From the NCBI GenBank assembly GCA_002350065.1, contig DEDQ01000012.1, positions 20,104 to 27,690 of the forward strand: a stretch of DNA of 7,587 nt, read 5' to 3'. A program made the position numbers and the translations under genes. This document shows, piece after piece, positions 5,837 through 7,587 of this stretch. The notes under the pieces were generated by a model, which did no database searches, had not been told where the DNA came from, and saw nothing but the letters and a program-made list of their open reading frames with translations. Each line of letters begins with the position of its first letter. Within the stretch, counting starts at the first letter, position 1. The DNA comes from Ruminococcus flavefaciens (lineage in GTDB: Bacteria > Bacillota > Clostridia > Oscillospirales > Ruminococcaceae).

Positions 5837-5838
5837 TT

Positions 5839-6148
5839 ATGAAAAAGATACTGAAAAAAGCATGGATATTCACGTTGCTGACTGTGATACTCTTTACACA
5901 TTGTATCCCTGTCAGAACATTTGCTGCTGAAAATGATGACCTGTCGGATATAGGCAGCCGCATTAAGGCTCCTGTTCATTGGGATATTTGCGGTACTTAT
6001 CTCCAACATAGTCCTCATCATTCACGGAGCGAGGAAATTCTCACAAAGCGGCGTATCAAAAGCGAGAATGGTGCTGACATTCATAATGTTGGCATTCAGC
6101 ACATACGGTATCATATATTGGGAACTGTTTGAGTTCTGGAGAATATGA
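5839..6148 (+). pseudogene. Small membrane protein gene with a broken reading frame
   Basis: The ATG at 5839, 7 nt after AAAGGCGG, opens a frame whose first ~43 residues form a clear signal peptide or signal anchor (KK-rich start, WIFTLLTVILF core, TFA-AEN possible cleavage site). Past about residue 43 this frame becomes polar and His-rich with no membrane character and ends at 6132. The next frame, open from 5954 to a TGA at 6146-6148, encodes two strong hydrophobic helices, FIGIFAVLISNIVLIIH and LTFIMLAFSTYGIIYW, and has no start codon of its own ahead of the first helix. Joining the frames near 5954-5975 (skip one base) restores a protein of about 102 residues with three hydrophobic segments. 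The gene sits behind the predicted regulator-binding repeat, so it is a likely target of the two-component system. I recognise no family. A true mutation, a sequence error or programmed +1 frameshifting could each explain it; there is no known slippery signal, so the first two are favoured. Confidence 0.62.
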
Positions 6149-6166
6149 ATCATCTGTTGTTCAGCG

Positions 6167-6202
6167 AAAAAAGAGAGCAGGCTGCGTAATCACGCAGCCT
6201 GC
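6167..6202 (-). terminator. Intrinsic terminator of the aminotransferase-luxS operon
   Basis: An 11-bp perfect GC-rich stem (GCAGGCTGCGT at 6177-6187, ACGCAGCCTGC at 6192-6202, 4-nt loop) is followed on the minus strand by TCTCTTTTTT. It lies 38 nt past the luxS stop codon and has textbook form. On the plus strand a looser T-rich stretch begins about 17 nt after the stem, so weak termination of the opposing small membrane gene is possible. Confidence 0.88.
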
Positions 6203-6240
6203 AAACAAAAACTTTAATTTTTTCTTTTGGAAAATTGCGA

Positions 6241-6765
6241 TTATGAATCAAAGAAGCTGCGGCCGTCCTCGGTAACGAGTCTCTCCGACTTGGGATACTC
6301 GAATATCTTAGGATCGTTTTTATTCTCGGAGAGATAAGCAGCGAATTTACGGGCATACCACTTGGCAAACGAAAGGTTATGCATGGCGTAATTTCCGCAG
6401 TTCACAGGCAGCGCACCGGGAACGGTCTCCGTCTCCTCGACAGATTTGAAGGCATTGATGAGCAGACCGGAGATGTCCTTAGGTTCGTGAGTTCCTTTCA
6501 GGATAAGGTAAAAGCCGGTCAGGCAGCCCATAGGGCCCCAATAGATGATCTGCTCCTTCCATTCGGGATCGTTTCTGAGGTATGTAGCGATAATGTGCTC
6601 AAGAGTATGCATAGCCGCCGCATCAACAGCGGGCTCGACGTTAGGTCTTGTGACTCTCACATCGTAGGTAGTTATCTTATATTCTCCAAGAGTATCTACC
6701 CTGCTGACAAAGATGCCGGGAATTATTTTAGTATGGTCAACGGAAAAGCTTGGTATCAGCTCCAT
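6241..6765 (-). CDS. luxS: S-ribosylhomocysteine lyase (AI-2 synthesis)
   Basis: A 174-residue cytoplasmic metalloenzyme of full family length. It cleaves S-ribosylhomocysteine to homocysteine and 4,5-dihydroxy-2,3-pentanedione, the precursor of autoinducer 2, as part of the activated methyl cycle. The metal ligands are visible as H53 and H57 in HTLEH and C123 in VNCGNY; E56 is the catalytic glutamate. The catalytic cysteine is C81 in GPMGCLTGFY, where the following residue is Leu rather than the more common Arg or Gln. The start is the ATG at 6763-6765, 7 nt after AAAGGAGA (6773-6780), giving the family's MELIPSF-like beginning. The frame runs open upstream to an ATG at 6804, but that start has no ribosome binding site and the extra 13 residues do not fit the family. 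It follows the aminotransferase gene by 57 nt on the same strand and precedes a strong terminator, so the two are probably co-transcribed. Confidence 0.97.
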   Translation of the reverse strand: MELIPSFSVDHTKIIPGIFVSRVDTLGEYKITTYDVRVTRPNVEPAVDAAAMHTLEHIIATYLRNDPEWKEQIIYWGPMGCLTGFYLILKGTHEPKDISGLLINAFKSVEETETVPGALPVNCGNYAMHNLSFAKWYARKFAAYLSENKNDPKIFEYPKSERLVTEDGRSFFDS

Positions 6766-6772
6766 ATTTATA

Positions 6773-6780
6773 TCTCCTTT
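6773..6780 (-). promoter_or_regulatory. Ribosome binding site of luxS
   Basis: AAAGGAGA on the minus strand, 7 nt before the ATG at 6763-6765. It settles the luxS start against the in-frame ATG 39 nt upstream. Confidence 0.85.
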
Positions 6781-6822
6781 AATGGTGTTGTATTCGCCGG
6801 TCATAGCGAAGCGGCGTAAGTT

Positions 6823-7587
6823 TTACTCCTTAGGCATTTTCCTGCGGATATCATTAAGGCGTTCGAGCGCATTCTCGAGTGTCTCATTCTTCTTAGCGTA
6901 GTGGAAGCGGATATAGCGGTTTTCGGGCTCCTTGAAGAAGCTCGAACCCGGAACAGCTCCCACACCGACGTATTCAGCGAGCTTCTCGCAGAAAGTGAGG
7001 TCGCTCTTGTAGCCGAACTCCGAGATATCGAGCAGGATATAATAAGCGCCCTGCGGGACAGTATGCTGAATGCCTATGCGGTCGAGACCGTTGAGGAAGA
7101 GGTCACGCTTCTCGGTATATTTGTCCTGAAGCCACTTGTAGTAGTCATCGCCGAAGCGGAGACCAGTAACAGCCGCCTCCTGCAAGGGAGCAGCAGCTCC
7201 GACGGTGAGAAAATCGTGGACTTTTTTCACGGTGTCGATGATATGCGGCGGAGCGATAACGTAGCCGAGTCTCCAGCCGGTTATCGAGTAGGTCTTGCTG
7301 AGGGACGAGCAGGAGATAGTTCTCTCCCACATATCGGGCAGACTTGCGAAATAAACGTGCTTGTGCGGAGCGTAAACGATATGCTCGTAGACCTCATCAG
7401 TGATTACGAAGGTATCGTACTTCTTGGCGAGGTCAGCAATTATCTGCAATTCTTCAAGAGTGAAGACCTTGCCGCAGGGATTCGACGGATTGCAGAGTAT
7501 CAGTGCCTTGGGGTGCTGCTTGAAAGCAGCCTCGAGGACGTCCGCATCGAAGCTGAAAGCGGGCGGGATAAGCGGAACATATATCGG
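6823..7587 (-). CDS. PLP-dependent class I/II aminotransferase, 5' end outside window
   Basis: The last 254 residues of a fold-type I aminotransferase; roughly the first 130-140 residues lie beyond the right edge. The frame is open to the last base. Visible motifs in order: NPSNPCGKVF (usual NPxNPTG, Thr replaced by Cys), TDEVYEHIVY with the pyridine-binding Asp and the Tyr, SSLSKTYSITGWRLGY with the PLP-binding Lys (codon 7294-7296), PQGAYYILLDIS, and NRYIRFHYA with the substrate-carboxylate Arg. The TGWRLGY and PQGAYY style resembles the methionine/aromatic (YbdL or kynurenine aminotransferase-like) and AspB-like branches; substrate cannot be fixed. A TTG at 7447-7449 could pass for a start, but homology continues upstream through the NPSNPCG motif, so it is internal. 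Being just upstream of luxS on the same strand suggests a role near methionine or sulfur amino acid metabolism, which is an inference from context only. Confidence 0.93.
   Translation of the reverse strand, partial: PIYVPLIPPAFSFDADVLEAAFKQHPKALILCNPSNPCGKVFTLEELQIIADLAKKYDTFVITDEVYEHIVYAPHKHVYFASLPDMWERTISCSSLSKTYSITGWRLGYVIAPPHIIDTVKKVHDFLTVGAAAPLQEAAVTGLRFGDDYYKWLQDKYTEKRDLFLNGLDRIGIQHTVPQGAYYILLDISEFGYKSDLTFCEKLAEYVGVGAVPGSSFFKEPENRYIRFHYAKKNETLENALERLNDIRRKMPKE

Noticed and set aside
6379..6819. Plus-strand frame of 146 codons across the luxS region.
   Set aside because: Antisense to luxS, whose catalytic and metal-binding residues are all present.

Overview
The window looks like chromosomal DNA of a Gram-positive anaerobe of the class Clostridia, most likely a Ruminococcus-like member of the Oscillospiraceae. 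This rests on protein style (a DUF6311-type membrane protein, a short ECF sigma factor with a Ser/Thr-rich membrane partner, a clostridial LuxS), on strong AAAGGAG-type ribosome binding sites and on moderate GC content. No database search was possible, so the taxonomy is an inference. There are no tRNA or rRNA genes, insertion sequences, CRISPR arrays or phage genes.

Left block (34-3554, minus strand): an ECF sigma factor (2924-3475) overlaps a gene for a membrane-anchored putative anti-sigma factor (1918-2943), followed by a large polytopic membrane protein of DUF6311 type (34-1767). The sigma operon and the DUF6311 gene each carry the same bipartite motif just upstream: GCTTAGAGTTTT, exactly 10 nt, then CGGTACTAAT. 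It reads as an autoregulated ECF promoter and a second promoter of the same regulon, so all three genes probably form one envelope-response unit.

Middle block (3727-6148, plus strand): a sigma-A-type promoter drives an OmpR-family response regulator (TTG start at 3800) and a sensor histidine kinase. Immediately after the kinase come a tandem ATTTAAGAC direct repeat with an 11-bp period, an extended -10 element lacking a -35, and a small membrane-protein gene whose reading frame is broken by a shift near 5954-5975. This looks like the two-component system's own target gene. A 10-bp inverted repeat around its promoter would hide its ribosome binding site in read-through mRNA but not in mRNA from its own promoter.

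Right block (6167-7587, minus strand): a PLP-dependent class I/II aminotransferase, cut by the window edge, followed by luxS and a strong intrinsic terminator. This pair belongs to sulfur amino acid and methyl-cycle metabolism and seems unrelated to the regulatory genes on the left.

The most notable content is the predicted sigma / anti-sigma / DUF6311 regulon and the regulatory architecture in front of the broken small membrane gene.
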